Shown in pieces: positions 16,763 through 26,265 of a stretch of DNA of 64,000 bases. Positions within the stretch are counted from its first letter, which is position 1, and every line of letters begins with the position of its first letter. The position numbers and the translations under genes were made by a program. Under the pieces are notes generated by a model that did not search any database, was not told the DNA's origin, and saw only the letters and a program-made list of their open reading frames with translations. The stretch lies in contig NZ_WKKW01000001.1 of NCBI RefSeq assembly GCF_009683175.1, positions 806,001 through 870,000 of the forward strand, written 5' to 3'. This DNA is from Bifidobacterium asteroides (GTDB taxonomy: Bacteria; Actinomycetota; Actinomycetes; Actinomycetales; Bifidobacteriaceae).

Positions 16763-19429
16763 TCAGCGTTCAACCACCAGATCGTAGGTTCCTGCAGGGT
16801 AATCCTTGCTGGATCGTTTGCCAGGGGCTGCAGGGGAACCAATCAGCACCCGCGCCACGGAACCGGCAGGGACGACCAGACGAAGCCTGACCCGGCCATC
16901 TTCTTCGAGCCGCCAGGACGATTCAGCCATGCCATGTGGCGTCAGATGGCGTGTCGAGGCTTTCGTCAACCCGCCACCGATTCGAGGATCGACCTCGAAA
17001 AGGCTCCACCCTGGTTCGAGAGCTCTTAAACCGCCGATTCGCTCGTGCATCCACTCGGCCACAGACCCCAGGGCATAGTGGTTGAAGGAGGTCATGCCGC
17101 CCGGGTTGATGGATCCGTCGGGCTGCATGGAATCCCAGCGCTCCCAAGTGGTCGTTGCTCCCATCTTCACTTGGTAGAGCCAGGAGGGGCACTCGGTCGA
17201 CAGCAGCAGGGAGTATGCCTCGGCATCATGCCCGGTCTCGCTCAAAGCTGGCAGGACGAATGGAGTGCCGGCGAAACCAGTGGAGACCTTGCCGCCTGAT
17301 TCGCGCACCAGTTCCGCCAGCCGTTGGCCGGCAGCCTGCTTGAGTCCAGGCTCGGCATCGAACAACCCGAAAGCAATCGAAATCGCATAGGCGCACTGAG
17401 TATCGGAGGTCATGCGCATGTCTGGGCCATCGCCGACCACAAACCGGTTCCGATAGCCGGTGACCATCCGCTCATGCAAGGAGCGGTAGTCGGCTGCCTC
17501 TGTCGGCTTCCCCAGAGCCTGGGCAATGCGGGAGGCATAGTCAACCGAACGGGCGAAGTAGGCAGTGGCCACCAGCTCCTTCTGTGTCATAGCCTGAGCA
17601 GGATCATCCGGCGGAGCGGTGGGATCCAGCCAGTCTCCAAGCTGACCCAGCACATAGTCCGGCCGACGATCCCAGACTCCGTCCGGCGATAGGTAAGCGC
17701 GCACTTCGTCTATCCATCCCCGCACCAGATCCCAGGATTCATCCAGAATATGCCGATCACCGCCCTCCATATAGAGGGTCCAAGGGACCGCTACGGCCGC
17801 ATCTCCCCAGATAGCAATGGCTGACGGCTTGGCCCAGACGCCCAGCGGTACAAAGGGTACGAAGAACGGTATGGTTCCATGAGCCTCCTGCTCAATGCGC
17901 ACATCCTTCAACCAAGAGGAGAGGAAAGCCTGCACATCGTACAGGTAAGCGGCCGTCGGCGCGAAAAGATCGATATCTCCGGTCCAGCCCATGCGCTCGT
18001 CCCGCTGAGGGCAGTCCGTGGGAATGGAGAGGAAATTGGAACGCATGGACCACAGGACGTTGTCGTGGAGCTTGTTCAGAAGCGGATTTGAGCTGTCGAA
18101 CCAGCCGGTCCGCTCCATGGTGGAGTGGTAGACCCGGCAGTCGATGTCCTCGGCGGTCAGTTCTCCGGGCCAGCCCTCAATGCTGGCATAGCGGAAGGCA
18201 TGCATGGCGAAGCGTGGCTCCCACCAAGCATCCTGACCATTCGAGATGTACTGGTCATGCTCCTGCCCCCGGCGCAGGGTCCGTGTAGCCAGGGTGCCGT
18301 CCTTCTCCAGCACCTCGGCATGGCGGATGGAGATCCGAGCCCCCTCTGCCAACCCATGCATGTGCAGGCGCATCCGCTGACTGCAGTTCTGACCGAAGTC
18401 GATCAGCCAGGAGGAGGACTTCCCCGAGCCTCCGGTACGGGTAATGGACACCGGCTGGTTCCGCCCTTGCATGCGTACGGCCTGGAGCTGTGGATTCTCA
18501 ATCTTCGCCGGATCATAGGAAACCTCAGCCACTGGCCGCCATGCCGAGTCGTCGAAACCCGGACTTGACCAGCCAGGCTCCTCCAACCTGGCATCGTAGG
18601 TCTCCCCCTCATACAGGTCCGAGCACACGATCGGCCCCAGAGTGGTTTTCCAGGTGCGGTCCCAGGAGTTGGAGTAGATGTGAGTGATCGAGCCGTCCTC
18701 GCCCTCCACCTCCAGCTGGGCGAACATGCCTATCCTGTCGCCATAGAAGTTAGCCATGCCGCCGTCGAACCCCAATCGGCCACGATACCAGCCGTCGCCC
18801 AGCCAGAAGCCCATGGCATTAGCACCCTGCGACAACTGCTCTGTCACATCGTAGGTCCAGCACTCCAGACGGCGGCCATAAACAGTCCAGCCAGGCGTAA
18901 GCTCGTCTGATCCGACCCGAGCGCCGTTGATTTCAGCCTGGACCAGGCCCAGAGCAGACAGATAAAGCCTGGCGGACCTAGGCGCTGCAGGCAGCTCGAA
19001 CTCCGCACGCACCAAGGGCAGATGACGATGGTCCGTTTCGGCCTCTGGCCAGGAGGGACCGACGAAGTCGGCGATGCGGTCCGTCACATCCAACCCGACA
19101 TCAAAGTGGCGCTCCGGCGATGGCGCTCCAAGAGGCGCTCCGTCAGCATTGAGCATGGCAAGTGTCACAAGCGCCCGTTCCCGCGAACGCAGGGGCTCAA
19201 AAGGCCAATCCAGAAACATATTGTCGCCTGCGTCGACTTCGGCTTCCTGCTGTACAGGATCACTGCCCGGCATCCTCCTGGTTAGGTTGATCGCTACCTG
19301 TGTCCCTTGGGGCGGCTGTTCCGAGTATGTCCAGGAAAGCCTCGGCTTGTGGCTGCCGATCCCCAGTACGTCACCGTGGTAATGCTCCACCTCAGGGGCA
19401 CTGATGGCGATTGTCTGATCCGTATTCAT
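16763..19429 (-). CDS. Alpha-L-rhamnosidase, GH78
   Basis: An 888-residue enzyme with no signal peptide, so it is probably cytoplasmic. The N-terminal beta-sandwich region includes RLSWTYSEQPPQGTQVAI and the carbohydrate-binding-like LGDGWYRGRLGF segment. The (alpha/alpha)6 barrel contains the GH78 signature IPTDCPQRDERMGWTGD at about residues 469-486, which holds the conserved acidic residues. Further family segments are TIPFFVPFVPLG..WGDAAV and TTWERWD, and a C-terminal beta domain follows. It hydrolyses terminal alpha-L-rhamnosyl residues from glycosides such as plant flavonoids or pectic fragments. The start at 19429 follows a strong AAGGAGGTC site; a longer ATG at 19462 overlaps the preceding MFS stop and is less likely. 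The transporters on either side and the divergent LacI gene support a rhamnoside utilisation operon. Confidence 0.93.
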   Translation of the reverse strand: MNTDQTIAISAPEVEHYHGDVLGIGSHKPRLSWTYSEQPPQGTQVAINLTRRMPGSDPVQQEAEVDAGDNMFLDWPFEPLRSRERALVTLAMLNADGAPLGAPSPERHFDVGLDVTDRIADFVGPSWPEAETDHRHLPLVRAEFELPAAPRSARLYLSALGLVQAEINGARVGSDELTPGWTVYGRRLECWTYDVTEQLSQGANAMGFWLGDGWYRGRLGFDGGMANFYGDRIGMFAQLEVEGEDGSITHIYSNSWDRTWKTTLGPIVCSDLYEGETYDARLEEPGWSSPGFDDSAWRPVAEVSYDPAKIENPQLQAVRMQGRNQPVSITRTGGSGKSSSWLIDFGQNCSQRMRLHMHGLAEGARISIRHAEVLEKDGTLATRTLRRGQEHDQYISNGQDAWWEPRFAMHAFRYASIEGWPGELTAEDIDCRVYHSTMERTGWFDSSNPLLNKLHDNVLWSMRSNFLSIPTDCPQRDERMGWTGDIDLFAPTAAYLYDVQAFLSSWLKDVRIEQEAHGTIPFFVPFVPLGVWAKPSAIAIWGDAAVAVPWTLYMEGGDRHILDESWDLVRGWIDEVRAYLSPDGVWDRRPDYVLGQLGDWLDPTAPPDDPAQAMTQKELVATAYFARSVDYASRIAQALGKPTEAADYRSLHERMVTGYRNRFVVGDGPDMRMTSDTQCAYAISIAFGLFDAEPGLKQAAGQRLAELVRESGGKVSTGFAGTPFVLPALSETGHDAEAYSLLLSTECPSWLYQVKMGATTTWERWDSMQPDGSINPGGMTSFNHYALGSVAEWMHERIGGLRALEPGWSLFEVDPRIGGGLTKASTRHLTPHGMAESSWRLEEDGRVRLRLVVPAGSVARVLIGSPAAPGKRSSKDYPAGTYDLVVER

Positions 19430-19461
19430 ATAATTTGACCTCCTTGTCTTGTATCTGTGCA

Positions 19462-20760
19462 TTACCGCTGGGACCGTTCCCTGCGTTCCTCATCTGTGCC
19501 ATACCGTGCCTGGAGCCTGATCATGATGGTTCCGGCGATGGCCTCGATGATCACCACCCCTGCGAAGCCCCACATGGTGGTTCGAATGGCAGAAGGCACG
19601 ACCAGGGCAGGTGTAACCAGGGCGAACAGGCCGCAGCACAGACGGGAGAAGCCGTTGATGAAACCCTGGATGGAGGCACGTATCTCGATGGGGAAGGATT
19701 CCTGAGTCCAGACCTTGTAGAGGGCTTCACCGGCCAGAGGGCTGCCCAGATTCATGAAGGCGGTGGCGCCGACGATTACCCACAGGTTGGTGCCGCCAAG
19801 GGAAAGAGCGACCATGGCGATGAAGGTGATGATGATGCCTGCTACGAAGGCCTTGTTGCGGTATTTACCCCCGGCGATCGAAGCGAAGACGATGTTGAGG
19901 ATCAGAGTCACGAAGTTGAGGATGATGCCCATACCGGTGGCCAGGGTCTGGGAGGCATGGGCATTGACCAGCATGAAAGTCTGGAACTGACCCCAGGTGT
20001 TGGCCAGCAGATTCCATCCCACATAGAAGATCAGGATGGCAGCAAAGAAACTCAGATACATCTTTTTGTTCGCGCCCATCATCACCTTGATCACCGAGAC
20101 CTTTGCCCCGGTCTCAACCCCGGGCTCGGCTGCGTCGCGGCGATCAGCGGCCTCGTGGAAGGCACGGAAGGTGGGCGAGCATGTGCGCCAGAGCCAGGCG
20201 ATCACGGCAAAAACAGCTAGAATCACGAAGACCACACGGCCTCCTGCCGCCCCTTGCATTCTGGAAACCAGAAAAGCGCAGATGAAGGAGATGAACACGC
20301 CGACCTGCCAGTAGACCTGAGTGGTGGATACCAGGCGAGCCGCCAGCGAATCATTGGGAGCATCATGAGAGACGACGGTCATCGACACCGGCAGATCCGC
20401 GCCTGAGGCCACGCCTGCAATGACCACTCCGACCAGAAGCATGGCATAGGAGCCGGAGAATACGACGATGGCGGCCCCCACCGCATAGAGCAGATTGATC
20501 CAGTTGAAAAAGCGGACCCTGCCCACAGCGTCAGCGATGCGACCTCCGAAAAGGGACCCGAAGGCGATGGCGAAGGTCAAGGCACCCGACAGGACCCCCA
20601 CCTGGCCATTGCTCAGCCCGAAACCCTGCTGCCAGACCGTGATGGTCGATGAGAGGCCCACAATGATGCCTGATCCCAGCATGGACCCGATGCCGGCGGC
20701 AACAGCCAGGGAGCCATAGCCTCCCAGCCCCTTGTCCGCATTAGAAGTGCTGTCTGCCAT
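19462..20760 (-). CDS. MFS sugar transporter, first gene of the rhamnoside operon
   Basis: A 432-residue protein with 12 predicted helices. The loop 2-3 motif is GGRIADAVGRVRFFNW and a conserved acidic/arginine segment follows helix 6. The C-terminal half has FPIEIRASIQGFINGFSR, in place of the PAEIRG motif of sugar-porter-type proteins. It most resembles sugar-proton symporters of the sugar porter family. The start at 20760 is chosen for its AGAGGAG site; upstream in-frame ATGs lie in the regulatory region. It is followed by the rhamnosidase gene 32 bases downstream. A LacI-type operator sits about 150 bases upstream, so repression by the divergent regulator is likely. The substrate is inferred to be a rhamnoside or rhamnose. 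Confidence 0.88.
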   Translation of the reverse strand: MADSTSNADKGLGGYGSLAVAAGIGSMLGSGIIVGLSSTITVWQQGFGLSNGQVGVLSGALTFAIAFGSLFGGRIADAVGRVRFFNWINLLYAVGAAIVVFSGSYAMLLVGVVIAGVASGADLPVSMTVVSHDAPNDSLAARLVSTTQVYWQVGVFISFICAFLVSRMQGAAGGRVVFVILAVFAVIAWLWRTCSPTFRAFHEAADRRDAAEPGVETGAKVSVIKVMMGANKKMYLSFFAAILIFYVGWNLLANTWGQFQTFMLVNAHASQTLATGMGIILNFVTLILNIVFASIAGGKYRNKAFVAGIIITFIAMVALSLGGTNLWVIVGATAFMNLGSPLAGEALYKVWTQESFPIEIRASIQGFINGFSRLCCGLFALVTPALVVPSAIRTTMWGFAGVVIIEAIAGTIMIRLQARYGTDEERRERSQR

Positions 20761-20911
20761 ATTTTTCTCCTCTGTCATTGAGGCGAGCGCCGGGCGCGAC
20801 CTTGCATATCGAAGCCCGACACCGGTCATTTTTTATTTTTCATTCCATATATAAGGCGAGAGACTGCCTTGTCATGGATTAATACTAACTCACTTTTTGA
20901 AAATTTCAATC

Positions 20912-20927
20912 CTTGTTTCCAAACAAG
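20912..20927. promoter_or_regulatory. LacI-type operator of the rhamnoside operon
   Basis: The palindrome CTTGTTT-CC-AAACAAG lies between the divergent MFS gene (start 20760) and the LacI regulator (start 21004), the expected place for an operator controlling both. Confidence 0.6.
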
Positions 20928-21003
20928 ACTCGGTACTGCCGGAAGCTAAGCGTTAGGCTGGTTTTACGCGATAATCATGGTCAGCAGGAAGGAATCCGAC
21001 ACA

Positions 21004-22056
21004 ATGTCGTCCGCACAAGACGCAGCCGTCCCGTCAGGCAGAGGCAAGGTGGGCGTTGCAGACATCGCCCAGAAAGCCGGAGTCTCGCTGGGCACTGTCT
21101 CTAATTATCTGAACTATCCCGACCGCGTCTCGCAGACTCTGAAAGAACGCATCAGCGCAGCAATAGACGAACTCGGCTATGTGCCCCGCCCAGCTCGTGG
21201 AGCCGCGGCCCTGACCGGACAGTCCACCATCGGCATCATCATGACCGATATCGAGCATTCCCTGTTCACCTCCGTATTCGAAGGGGCTCAGGAAATCTGC
21301 GAAGACAAGGACATGCAGCTGATAGGCACCAATGCTTATTCCGATTCGAAACGCCAGACCAGCCTGCTCAAGCTCTTCTACTCACTGGGCGTCAAGGGGG
21401 TTATTCTCTGCAGCGTAGTGGACTGCACCGCTGACTTGGAGTGGGCGGCCTCGGTCAAGCTGCCCGTAGTGCTGGTCGATCATGTGGAGCCCAGCAGCAA
21501 AACCAAAAACTGCAGCGTCCTGGAGAACAACCTCGCCGTAGGGCAGATGGCGACCAGGCATTTGCTGGAAGCTGGATGCCAACACATCGCCTTCGTATCC
21601 CACTCCTTCGACTATCAGTCCATATACGACCGCTATACGGGGGTTCAGCGGGCCATGCGAGAGCAGTCCCAGGCCAAGTTGTCAATCATCGACTCACACG
21701 GAATCATGATAGAAGACGGCTATGAGGTCGGCTGCGAGATCAGCCAGCTCCCGCCTACGACAGTCCCTGACGGCATCATTGCCGGCACCGATGTGCTCGG
21801 GGTGGGAATCATCAATGCCCTGCAGGAGAAGCACAGATATCGCGTACCCGACGACATCAAAATCATCGGCACCGAAGGTGCCCGCACGGGCAACTATCCC
21901 AAGGTCCCCTTGTCAGTCGTCGCTGCGCCCGGCGTCGACATGGGCCGCAAGGCCGCAGCCCTATTGATGGACGAGTTCAGCAACTCCCGGCATGTACACG
22001 GCTCTGTATTGATTGAACCGATTCTGGTGGAGCGGGATTCAAGCCGGGCGGCATAA
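21004..22056 (+). CDS. LacI-family transcriptional regulator of the rhamnoside operon
   Basis: A 350-residue regulator. The helix-turn-helix is VGVADIAQKAGVSLGTVSNYLNYPDRVSQTLKERI (about residues 17-50), followed by the hinge ELGYVPRPAARGAA-type segment. The periplasmic-binding-protein-like effector domain begins at STIGIIMTDIEHSLFTSV and includes DGIIAGTDVLGVGIINAL. It is transcribed divergently from the rhamnosidase operon across a palindromic operator, so local control with a rhamnose-related effector is inferred. The start at 21004 has AGGAAGG eleven bases upstream; the in-frame ATG at 20977 is less well placed. Length and domain order are typical for the family. It faces the AlbA_2-type gene convergently. 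Confidence 0.92.
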   Translation: MSSAQDAAVPSGRGKVGVADIAQKAGVSLGTVSNYLNYPDRVSQTLKERISAAIDELGYVPRPARGAAALTGQSTIGIIMTDIEHSLFTSVFEGAQEICEDKDMQLIGTNAYSDSKRQTSLLKLFYSLGVKGVILCSVVDCTADLEWAASVKLPVVLVDHVEPSSKTKNCSVLENNLAVGQMATRHLLEAGCQHIAFVSHSFDYQSIYDRYTGVQRAMREQSQAKLSIIDSHGIMIEDGYEVGCEISQLPPTTVPDGIIAGTDVLGVGIINALQEKHRYRVPDDIKIIGTEGARTGNYPKVPLSVVAAPGVDMGRKAAALLMDEFSNSRHVHGSVLIEPILVERDSSRAA

Positions 22057-22137
22057 TCTCGAGAAAAAGACATTCACCATGTTATGACCCTGCTTCATCA
22101 TGGCCGCCCGGCAATGCCTGCCCTTACGGTATGCCAT

Positions 22138-23670
22138 TCACGGCTGCTTCCCCGAAGACACTTCAGAGAAGGAATCATTGGCCACATATCGTTGGTACTT
22201 GCTCCGGGGTCTATCGGGAAGCGTCATGGAGAGTGCATTTTCTACGAGCAGCGGCTCGATGTACCGCCTGCGGACATAGTACTTGCCTAATCCCAGCGCA
22301 TGCGCAACACTCTCGAGCGATTGGGGCTCCTTGCAGAAATCGAGAATCCTGTCTCGTATTCCAATGCTCTTCTTCGCAGGATCTGATACTGCGGTTCCGG
22401 ACCAAGGAACGGTTGCTTCCGCCGCACCAGCACGCTCCGGCACAGAGTAGAAGCGCACAGTGAAGGAAGCCTGCCGATCCTGAAACTCTACAGGCTTATA
22501 TCCACACTGTTTGGCCTCCTCGCGGATAGCCGGAATCCCTGAGTGCCGATTCTCGGCAATACCCTCAATCTCCAGCAGACTGACCAGGGTAGGGTTCCTG
22601 GTCTGACTGTTGGCAAAGCCCAAGTCGTTGATGCTCTGACCGCCATATACACCACCAGGATTCCAGCATTCAAGACGATCGGCAAAGAGCGTCAATCTGA
22701 CCGGCGTTCCGTTGCAGTATGGGCCATAGTCACGATGCATCAATGCGTTGGTCAGGATTTCCCTGACTGCGGTTTCGGGATACTCAGGAATATCAGTGCG
22801 CACCCCATCCCTGATCACCGTCCTGGTTCTGCTGTTGCGCCGCACAAAGGCCATGGCATCCTCAAGCATGCGGTCAATGGTCCCTTCAAAGCGCTGATTG
22901 TCAAGGAACCGCTCTCCCCCAAGACCAGTTCCGGCCTTGGTTCCCGGCACAACCACGGCGGTAATGCAGAGGTTCGGATACACCTGCTGCGGGTATTCGC
23001 CAAGGGTCATCAGACCTGCAAGAGTGGGAGATCCACGACGGCAGACACCTGATAGCTCCAGGATCTCGTCCTCATTCCTTCTGGCCAGGAGCGGGCGTTC
23101 CCGCTGTGCGCGACTAATGAAATCATGACGTTTTCCTGGGTTCAACATATCGGAATCGGCCTGAGGGTCTACCGATACATCGTCGCGCCGACCGTCCTTG
23201 AAAGTCTCGATCTCATACAGCTGCGTAGGCGTCATGCGGGCATCGGCATCCCCGATCCGGGTGTAGCTGCCTGCGCTGATGCCTGCTGTCTTACGGTAGA
23301 CAGGCCTCTCGCCCATGGGTTTGCCGTTGATGTAAGCCGACACCACGGTCTTGCCGTCAATCAGGCTTTCGCTATAGACCGGTCTGACCTCGGGATACAT
23401 CTCTTTGCCCTGTGCCGTTACCGCCTTTTCCAGCTCCTGCGCGTCATGGACGCCGACAACCTCAAATCCAAGACTTTCATCCAGCCCGAATACGATGATG
23501 CCGCCCTCGTTTTGGTTGGAAAACGACGACAGCGAGTCATACACCTTCGGAGTCCCCTGGCTGGCGGCTTTGACTTCTATCGATTGGCCTTCGCAACCCT
23601 TGCGCTGAATCGAACGCACAACCTCCTCCAGCGACAGATCGTTTTGTTCAGCGTCATCTGATTGTTGCAT
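22138..23670 (-). CDS. AlbA_2-domain / HATPase-like ATP-binding regulator
   Basis: A 510-residue protein. The N-terminal Schlafen-type AlbA_2 domain (residues about 15-150) includes EGQSIEVKAASQG and LSSFSNQNEGGIIVFGLDE. The centre contains PETAVREILTNALMHRDY and LECWNPGGVYGGQSI, which resemble the ATPase fold found in COG2865 RecG-related regulators. The C-terminus (about 430-490) looks like a winged helix. Proteins of this type are usually annotated as ATP-binding or putative transcriptional regulators; their physiological role is poorly defined. No operon partner is evident: it stands between a convergent LacI gene and a histidine-kinase gene. The AT-rich upstream region carries three copies of an operator-like half-site, suggesting autoregulation. 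The start at 23670 has only a modest ribosome binding site. Confidence 0.8.
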   Translation of the reverse strand: MQQSDDAEQNDLSLEEVVRSIQRKGCEGQSIEVKAASQGTPKVYDSLSSFSNQNEGGIIVFGLDESLGFEVVGVHDAQELEKAVTAQGKEMYPEVRPVYSESLIDGKTVVSAYINGKPMGERPVYRKTAGISAGSYTRIGDADARMTPTQLYEIETFKDGRRDDVSVDPQADSDMLNPGKRHDFISRAQRERPLLARRNEDEILELSGVCRRGSPTLAGLMTLGEYPQQVYPNLCITAVVVPGTKAGTGLGGERFLDNQRFEGTIDRMLEDAMAFVRRNSRTRTVIRDGVRTDIPEYPETAVREILTNALMHRDYGPYCNGTPVRLTLFADRLECWNPGGVYGGQSINDLGFANSQTRNPTLVSLLEIEGIAENRHSGIPAIREEAKQCGYKPVEFQDRQASFTVRFYSVPERAGAAEATVPWSGTAVSDPAKKSIGIRDRILDFCKEPQSLESVAHALGLGKYYVRRRYIEPLLVENALSMTLPDRPRSKYQRYVANDSFSEVSSGKQP

Positions 23671-23717
23671 ACAGGCCCCTACAAATTGATAATCTCTGTT
23701 ATCTTTATCATACAGAT

Positions 23718-23756
23718 TTACTAAAGAATGGCAAACTTTAGTAATTGATTACTAAA
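23718..23756. promoter_or_regulatory. Operator-like repeat array upstream of the AlbA_2 gene
   Basis: TTACTAAAG (23718-23726) and its exact inverse CTTTAGTAA (23736-23744) form a 9-base inverted repeat with a 9-base gap. A third copy, TTACTAAA, lies at 23749-23756. It sits 48-86 bases upstream of the start codon in a strongly AT-rich stretch (about 23690-23830). Confidence 0.6.
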
Positions 23757-23883
23757 ATAATCGCTAAAAATTGATGTTTTTATAATTATCAATCCATGAT
23801 TAACACTATTTCCAGATCTTTATCACTGTGCAATTTTTAGTCGGACACCGAGTTGGCCGTGGCCGATATTCACCCCGCCTCAT

Positions 23884-25392
23884 TCACTGCACCGGCAAAG
23901 ATACCGTGACTACTGCGCCATTGCCATCGGTTGCATTCCCCAGGGTCAGGCGGCCTCCTGCACTCTCGACAGTTGACCGGGCGGCAGCCAGGCCGATGCC
24001 ATGGTGGCCGCCGGAGCCGTGCCGACTGCTGTCAGCCTGATAGAGCCATTCCGTGGCGTGGGCCAGAGCCCGGCTGCTAAATCCTGGACCCTGGTCATGC
24101 ACGGTCACGACCAAGGCTCGCCCGCCCTCCTGGCCATACTCCAGCTTCCATGTCAGCGTCACCAGACCATGGTCCGGCGAGTAGTCAGCCGCGTTGGCCA
24201 CGATGTTCATGATCGCCCGGGCAAGGTCAACAGCATTACCGGAAACCTGGCCAGTCTCTGAACCCAGGCGGTCATCCCTCTCGAGTCGCAGACCCCGAGC
24301 ATTGAGGTACCCCTGGGCCTGGTTGTCGACCATATCCCTCAAGGCAACTGTCGTGACCCCGGATCGCTCTGAAGCGGTGCCCATGGAACCCTGGCTGATG
24401 GCCTGGGCATAGTCGGCCATCTCACGGATGGCATCCTCAATGGAGTCCAGGTAGGACTGCTGCTCCTGGCTGAGCCCGGTCTCCCCCAGCAGGTCGGCGT
24501 TGCCTCGCATGATGGTCAGCGGCGTCTTCAAGTCGTGAGCCAGAGCCGCCACCTGCCGACGCTGGGACTCCTGGGCCGTCCAGGTCTTCTCCAGCGATTC
24601 CCTCAACGTGACGCGCATCCTGTCGAAGGACCCCAGCACCCGGTTGATCTCCAGCACGTTGCTGCAGGGCAGTGAGGCGTCCAGGTCCTGCCGCCCTATG
24701 TCGTCAGCCACCTGGTTGAAGACCTTGAGCTTGGACGATATGACATGGGCCGCCCGCAGCCCGACCAACAGGAGGGTGAGCAGCAAAGCGATCCCGTAAG
24801 ACGCGAGCAGCAGGTTCTGGGGATTGGGATAGCGGTCCCGGGTCTGCCTTGACGCCCACTGCGGCTGAATCCGATAGGCCAGAACGCATGGCCGCCCATC
24901 GGCTGTGGCATAGACGACATAGGTCGCATCCGGCTTTGCGCGAGTGGCAAGGGGCCGTCCCGTCTTCTCTCTCCGCTCTTCCGATGGCTTAGATACGCTA
25001 TGCGCCCGATGGTCGGCGGCCAGCTGATCGGCCTCGCTGGCCATGCCGCCCTTCATATCGCCCCCCACGGGATGCCCTTGACTGTCATAGGTTCGGTACC
25101 AGTAGGCGGCGGGAATCAGGGATTCGACAACAGTGGTCGTACGGCCAATGGAGCGCCCCACCTTCTCCAGATGCTGCTCGCCATAGTTGGCCCAGAAGAA
25201 GTCGCCCCTGGCCCCCAGGTTTATCCAGACCATATATATGCCGGCGAACAGCAGAGCCAGAATCAGCAGCACGTAGAGAAAGTATCTGATGATCAGCAGA
25301 ACGATGGGCATTCCCCTGCGGCTTGGCCGGCCCCTGCCGTCGAGGCTCTGCTCCATCGGCGACTCGGGCGCGCCGTCAGTCAGGCCACCCAT
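23884..25392 (-). CDS. Sensor histidine kinase of the peptide-response two-component system
   Basis: A 502-residue membrane kinase. TM1 is near residues 30-52 and an extracellular region covers about 55-185. TM2 is near 195-220, followed by a HAMP-like linker. The H-box AALAHDLKTPLT has its phospho-acceptor His near residue 286. The N-box is IMNIVANAADYSPDHG (about 395-410), with DQGPGFS and GHHGIGLAAARSTVE as G-boxes. Its start lies inside the 3' end of the response-regulator gene (13-base overlap), so the pair is co-translated. With the upstream ABC genes it matches NisRK/CprRK-type systems, in which a kinase senses lantibiotics and drives immunity-transporter expression. The actual ligand is unknown. 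Confidence 0.92.
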   Translation of the reverse strand: MGGLTDGAPESPMEQSLDGRGRPSRRGMPIVLLIIRYFLYVLLILALLFAGIYMVWINLGARGDFFWANYGEQHLEKVGRSIGRTTTVVESLIPAAYWYRTYDSQGHPVGGDMKGGMASEADQLAADHRAHSVSKPSEERREKTGRPLATRAKPDATYVVYATADGRPCVLAYRIQPQWASRQTRDRYPNPQNLLLASYGIALLLTLLLVGLRAAHVISSKLKVFNQVADDIGRQDLDASLPCSNVLEINRVLGSFDRMRVTLRESLEKTWTAQESQRRQVAALAHDLKTPLTIMRGNADLLGETGLSQEQQSYLDSIEDAIREMADYAQAISQGSMGTASERSGVTTVALRDMVDNQAQGYLNARGLRLERDDRLGSETGQVSGNAVDLARAIMNIVANAADYSPDHGLVTLTWKLEYGQEGGRALVVTVHDQGPGFSSRALAHATEWLYQADSSRHGSGGHHGIGLAAARSTVESAGGRLTLGNATDGNGAVVTVSLPVQ

Positions 25393-26111
25393 TGGTACCC
25401 CACTGACCAGATGGTCCTGATGGGGTCCACCCCCAGGGCTTTGAGCTTGCGCCGGGCATTGCTCAGATGCACTCTTACCGAAGCCGTGGCATCGCTGTCC
25501 GCATCGTCGGCGGCCGGATCATCCTCTGCGGCCAGGCAGGCCTCCCATATCTGCATGGGCGCGTAGGCCCGACCGGGATGTTCTGCCAGCAGGGCGCATA
25601 TGCGGTATTCCGCATCCGTCAGATTGGCGTTGTGCCCGTCCACCCTGATCTGCCGCGCCTGAAGGTCCATGTCCAAGGATCCGAAATGCAAGAGCGGGCG
25701 CCCGCGCCGACTGCCCTGGGAAAGCCTCGCCCTGACCTTGGCTCGGAGCTCGGCAATGCCGAAGGGCTTGCGTATATAGTCGTCGGCACCCAGACCATAG
25801 GCCAGGACCGCACTGTCCTCATCGGTCTTGGCCGTCAGAAAGATGATCGGGCAGGACACCCGTTCCCTGATGGCAGCCAGGAGGGCAAAGCCGTCCATGT
25901 GAGGCATCATGACATCGCAGAGAATCAGGTCGACCGAGGACAGGTCCATGCTTACAACTTTCCGCGACTCGTTGACCACGGTCACGGCATAGCCGTCCTT
26001 GGACAGGGCCGCCATCAGCAGGGTGGTGATCCTTGGATCGTCATCCACCACCAGGATGGAGGCCCGATACCGATCGTCCCCGGGGGAACCTCCGGCGTGC
26101 ACGTCAGCCAC
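25380..26111 (-). CDS. OmpR/PhoB-family response regulator
   Basis: A 243-residue regulator. The receiver domain (about residues 15-130) has the acidic pocket VVDDDP, phospho-acceptor Asp in DLILCDVMMP, the conserved Thr in FLTAKTDED and Lys in YIRKPFG. The C-terminal winged helix ends in TIWSVGYQWVA. A GTG start at 26111 is preferred because AAAAGGAG lies just upstream; longer in-frame starts would translate the 16-base tandem repeats and are unlikely. It is followed by the overlapping kinase gene. The six tandem repeats immediately upstream could be its binding sites, which would allow local autoregulation. A short Ala/Asp-rich insertion (EDDPAADDADSD) sits in the DNA-binding domain. Confidence 0.92.
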   Translation of the reverse strand: MADVHAGGSPGDDRYRASILVVDDDPRITTLLMAALSKDGYAVTVVNESRKVVSMDLSSVDLILCDVMMPHMDGFALLAAIRERVSCPIIFLTAKTDEDSAVLAYGLGADDYIRKPFGIAELRAKVRARLSQGSRRGRPLLHFGSLDMDLQARQIRVDGHNANLTDAEYRICALLAEHPGRAYAPMQIWEACLAAEDDPAADDADSDATASVRVHLSNARRKLKALGVDPIRTIWSVGYQWVA

Positions 26112-26169
26112 GATTGGCTCCTTTTCTGCGCTTAGCGACCCGGCCCAGCAACGTTTGAGAATGGACCTT

Positions 26170-26265
26170 TTGCAGGCCAGGATTCTTGTAAGCCTGATTT
26201 CTTGCAGGACGATTTTCTTGCAGGACAGATTCCTTACGGACCGGATGCCCTGCAATCCAGTCTAA
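26170..26265. repeat. Six imperfect 16-bp tandem repeats
   Basis: Contiguous 16-base units: TTGCAGGCCAGGATTC, TTGTAAGCCTGATTTC, TTGCAGGACGATTTTC, TTGCAGGACAGATTCC, TTACGGACCGGATGCC, CTGCAATCCAGTCTAA. The array runs from the stop of the MutG-like permease gene to about 59 bases before the response-regulator GTG. Confidence 0.8.
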
